Shown here: piece by piece, positions 61,912 through 64,000 of the stretch
Layout of the letters: the number at the start of each line of letters is the position of its first letter
Numbering within the stretch: position 1 is the first letter of the stretch
Assembly: GCA_947628185.1 (NCBI GenBank)
Contig: CANQYW010000001.1
Location: forward strand, 118,489 to 182,488
Source of the DNA: an uncultured Oscillospiraceae bacterium
GTDB taxonomy: Bacteria; Bacillota; Clostridia; Oscillospirales; Oscillospiraceae
DNA: 64,000 nt
Reading direction: 5' to 3'
Program-made: the position numbers and the translations under genes
The notes under the pieces: generated by a model
What the model was told of the DNA's origin: nothing
The model's input: the letters and a program-made list of their open reading frames with translations, nothing else
Databases searched by the model: none

Positions 61912-62388
61912 ATGGCGCAAAGGGAATTATCTGTGAGTCTGCGGGTGGTGGTCGTGGTACTGGGGGTATTTTTACTGCTGGTGTGCGTGCTATATGTGCC
62001 CCTAATAGGCCGGGAGGTCACGGCGTACTTCGGCAAGCCCGCCGCCGGGGCGGCGGTGATGGCGTTCATATACTTCACAGCCGTGCTCGGTTTCGCGGCG
62101 CTGTGCCCCGCCTACATGATAGGCGCGGAGATAGGCCGCAACAACAGTTTCTGCGTGAAAAACGCGGAGCGGCTGAAACTCATAAGCCGTCTCGCGCTTG
62201 TTGACACGGTCCTTTACGTGGTCCTCACCGGGGTGCTTTTAGGGATGAACGCCATGCACCCCTCTATACTCTTCGTGCTGCTCTCGATAATAATGTTCGG
62301 CGTGGCGGCCACGGTGGCCTGCGCCGGGCTCTCGCACCTCACGAAGAAGGCGGCGGACCTCAAGTCCGACAGCGACCTCACGATTTAG
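61912..62388 (+). CDS. DUF2975 membrane protein
   Basis: 158-residue protein with four membrane helices (VVVVVLGVFLLLVCVLYV, then AVMAFIYFTAVLGFAALC and two more) and the conserved NSFCVKNAERLK loop of the DUF2975 family. The next gene is the small XRE regulator almost always paired with DUF2975. Role unknown; the pair may adjust membrane or stress physiology. Confidence 0.88.
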   Translation: MAQRELSVSLRVVVVVLGVFLLLVCVLYVPLIGREVTAYFGKPAAGAAVMAFIYFTAVLGFAALCPAYMIGAEIGRNNSFCVKNAERLKLISRLALVDTVLYVVLTGVLLGMNAMHPSILFVLLSIIMFGVAATVACAGLSHLTKKAADLKSDSDLTI

Positions 62389-62400
62389 GGGGGCTATGCC

Positions 62401-62619
62401 GTGGCGATATTAGTGAACCTCGACGTGATGCTTGCCCGGAGGAAGATGAGCCTCACGGAGCTTGCCAGCCGCGTGGACATAACGATAGCCAACCTCTCAA
62501 TATTAAAGACGGGCAAGGCGAAGGCCGTGCGTTTCTCGACGCTCGACGCCCTCTGCCGCGCCCTTCAATGTCAGCCCGGGGATATCCTGGAGTACACGGA
62601 GGATGAAGAAAATGGATGA
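62401..62619 (+). CDS. YozG-type XRE regulator
   Basis: 72-residue Cro/CI-like protein (ARRKMSLTELASRVDITIANLSILKTGKAKAVRFSTL split by its turn). GTG start behind a GGGGGG ribosome site. The end overlaps the start of the next gene by eight bases. Standard partner of DUF2975 genes. Confidence 0.88.
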   Translation: MAILVNLDVMLARRKMSLTELASRVDITIANLSILKTGKAKAVRFSTLDALCRALQCQPGDILEYTEDEENG

Positions 62620-64000
62620 CAACACTAATAACAACAATAAGCCCGAGACCCCGGTCTCGCCCATAGACATAAGCCCCGAGGGTCCCGAGAGACCCATAAA
62701 GGAGCCGGTGAGGTTCACCGCCTACGACTGGCTGGCGCTCGTCCTGGGCATAGCCCTGGGGGCGCTGTGGTTCGAGTGTTTCTCCCTTGAGAGGCTCCTC
62801 TACGTACCAGGCGCCGGCACCACGGCCTTTGTGCTGGGCTCGCTCCTCTGCGCGGCGGTCTATCTGCGCTTTAAGATCGACACGCGGCCCCAGAGCATAT
62901 TCCTCCTCGCGAGCACACTGCTGCTGGCCGTCTCCTGCGGGCTATTCGGCGACTACGCTGTGCGGATGATAAACCTGGCGCTCCTGGCGTTCCTCACCCC
63001 CGCCTCCGCCCTCGCTATGGCGGGCCGGGACTTCCCCGCGCTGACGCCGAGACTCATCCCCGAGACCTTCCGGCTCTTTATACCGAACCTATTTGCAAAT
63101 TTCGCAAAACCCTTCCGTGCGCTGGGAGGGCGCGGCAGGTCATATACGCCGGTATTCGTGGTACTGGCGACGCTCCTCCTGGCGCTCCCGCTCTTCGCGG
63201 TGGTCATATCTCTGCTGGCCTCCGCAGACGCCGTCTTCAGCGGCATGATGGGGAAGATGATAGATACCATCGAGGACCTGTTCACCCACTCCGACGGCGC
63301 CGTGAAGATACTAAAGGCCCTGGTGGCTGGGCTCATGTTCTTCTCCTTCCTCTACTCCCTCCCCCGCCCCGCGAAACCTCAGTCTACACAGGGGATCGAG
63401 AGCTCAAGTCTCCCCTGCCTCCCCTTCATATCCGCCCTCACGGTGCTGAATGTCATATACGCCGTGTTCGCGGTGATACAGTTCATCTACCTCTTCGGCG
63501 GCGCCGAGACCGCAGCCATGCACGGCGGGTTCGCCCAGTACGCCCGCGCCGGGTTCTCCCAGCTCGTGGCGGTGGCGGGGATAAACCTCGTGGCGTGCCT
63601 CGTCTCCCTGAAAGCGGCGGGCAAGGGGGAGAGGGCGCTGAAAGTCCTCATCTACACCCTCATCGCCCTCACGTTCGTGATACTCGCCTCCGCCCTCTAC
63701 AGGATGCTCCTGTATATAAGCGTCTACAAGCTCAGCGTGCTGCGGGCCATGACACTCTTTGCCATGTCCTATATCGCCGTGTGCCTCGCGGCATTGGGGG
63801 TAAAGACGGCAAAGCCGGAGTTTAAGGTGTTCCCCGTATTCGTCTCGGTATTTCTCGTCTTCTGGCTCATATTTAATTATGTAAACTTAGACGCCAGGAT
63901 CGCGGACTACAACGTGGACGCCTACCTCGAGGGTCAGACCGAGGAGTTCGACGTGGACTACCTGACGCACCTCTCCCTCTCCGCCCGTCCGGCGCTGAGG
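62612..64000 (+). CDS. Polytopic DUF4173/DUF4153-type membrane protein (partial, 3' end outside window)
   Basis: 463 codons in the window. A short Asn/Pro-rich cytosolic start (DDNTNNNNKPETPVSPID) is followed by about 11 membrane helices with YDWLALVLGIALGALWF first. The central FSGMMGKMIDTIEDLF and the RAGFSQLVAVAGINLV segment fit the DUF4173 family found next to DUF2975/XRE genes in Clostridia. Cotranscribed with them. Function unknown. Confidence 0.8.
   Translation, partial: MDDNTNNNNKPETPVSPIDISPEGPERPIKEPVRFTAYDWLALVLGIALGALWFECFSLERLLYVPGAGTTAFVLGSLLCAAVYLRFKIDTRPQSIFLLASTLLLAVSCGLFGDYAVRMINLALLAFLTPASALAMAGRDFPALTPRLIPETFRLFIPNLFANFAKPFRALGGRGRSYTPVFVVLATLLLALPLFAVVISLLASADAVFSGMMGKMIDTIEDLFTHSDGAVKILKALVAGLMFFSFLYSLPRPAKPQSTQGIESSSLPCLPFISALTVLNVIYAVFAVIQFIYLFGGAETAAMHGGFAQYARAGFSQLVAVAGINLVACLVSLKAAGKGERALKVLIYTLIALTFVILASALYRMLLYISVYKLSVLRAMTLFAMSYIAVCLAALGVKTAKPEFKVFPVFVSVFLVFWLIFNYVNLDARIADYNVDAYLEGQTEEFDVDYLTHLSLSARPALR

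Overview
This window looks like chromosomal DNA of a Gram-positive, GC-rich member of the Clostridia, most likely an Oscillospirales/Oscillospiraceae-type gut bacterium. That placement is inferred from gene content, strong AGGAGG-type ribosome sites, TTGACA-17-TATAAT promoters, BlaI/M56 sensor pairs, ECF sigma factors overlapping small membrane anti-sigma-like genes, SLH domains and DUF3737/DUF2975/DUF4173-type families. No database search was run.

Layout. 1-3.1 kb: the 5' part of a large hybrid histidine kinase with tandem solute-binding sensor domains, and a GAF-type free methionine sulfoxide reductase. 3.1-6.3 kb: an ATP-grasp / PHP / NodB-like deacetylase operon ending in a terminator. 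6.3-9.7 kb (minus strand): fumarase-type beta subunit, a DivIVA-like Pro-Glu repeat protein, a MalY-type beta-lyase and a DUF3737 beta-helix protein. 9.9-12.6 kb: tRNA-Arg, a broken MFS transporter and a membrane metallophosphoesterase. 12.7-14.5 kb: first ECF sigma/anti-sigma module. 14.5-22.1 kb: two independent BlaI repressor/M56 metalloprotease modules with clear, different operators. 22.07-22.37 kb: an internally deleted class C-like group II intron sitting just past a terminator. 22.4-29.2 kb: GH26 glycosidase, a polytopic membrane protein, an SPFH protein, a TIR-domain protein, manganese catalase and a thioesterase. 29.3-31.3 kb: a more AT-rich patch (XRE regulator, membrane protein, DUF1828/1829 protein, a truncated gene) bordered by tRNA-Pro. 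31.5-33.7 kb: second ECF module. 33.7-39.7 kb (minus): ClpP/TepA-like protease, an unrecognised membrane protein, M18 aminopeptidase in frame with coaE, tsaC and prfA. 39.8-41.5 kb: OmpR/HK two-component pair. 41.5-48.1 kb (minus): EF-G paralogue, a catalytically dead-looking P-type ATPase, rlmB and metK. 48.4-49.6 kb: rhomboid-like protein and a Val-Glu-Met tRNA operon. 50-54.4 kb: OhrR-like regulator with folC, then a second hybrid kinase. 54.5-60.1 kb: a very large secreted subtilase with three SLH domains. 60.5-64 kb: PPi-type phosphofructokinase, a DUF2975/XRE pair and the start of a polytopic DUF4173-type protein.

Together the window mixes housekeeping (translation, CoA, SAM, folate, tRNA) with a dense set of surface and envelope-sensing genes. 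The points most worth following are the pseudo-P-type ATPase, the mini group II intron, the TIR protein beside an SPFH protein, the coaE-aminopeptidase reading-frame fusion, and the paired BlaI/M56 and ECF modules.
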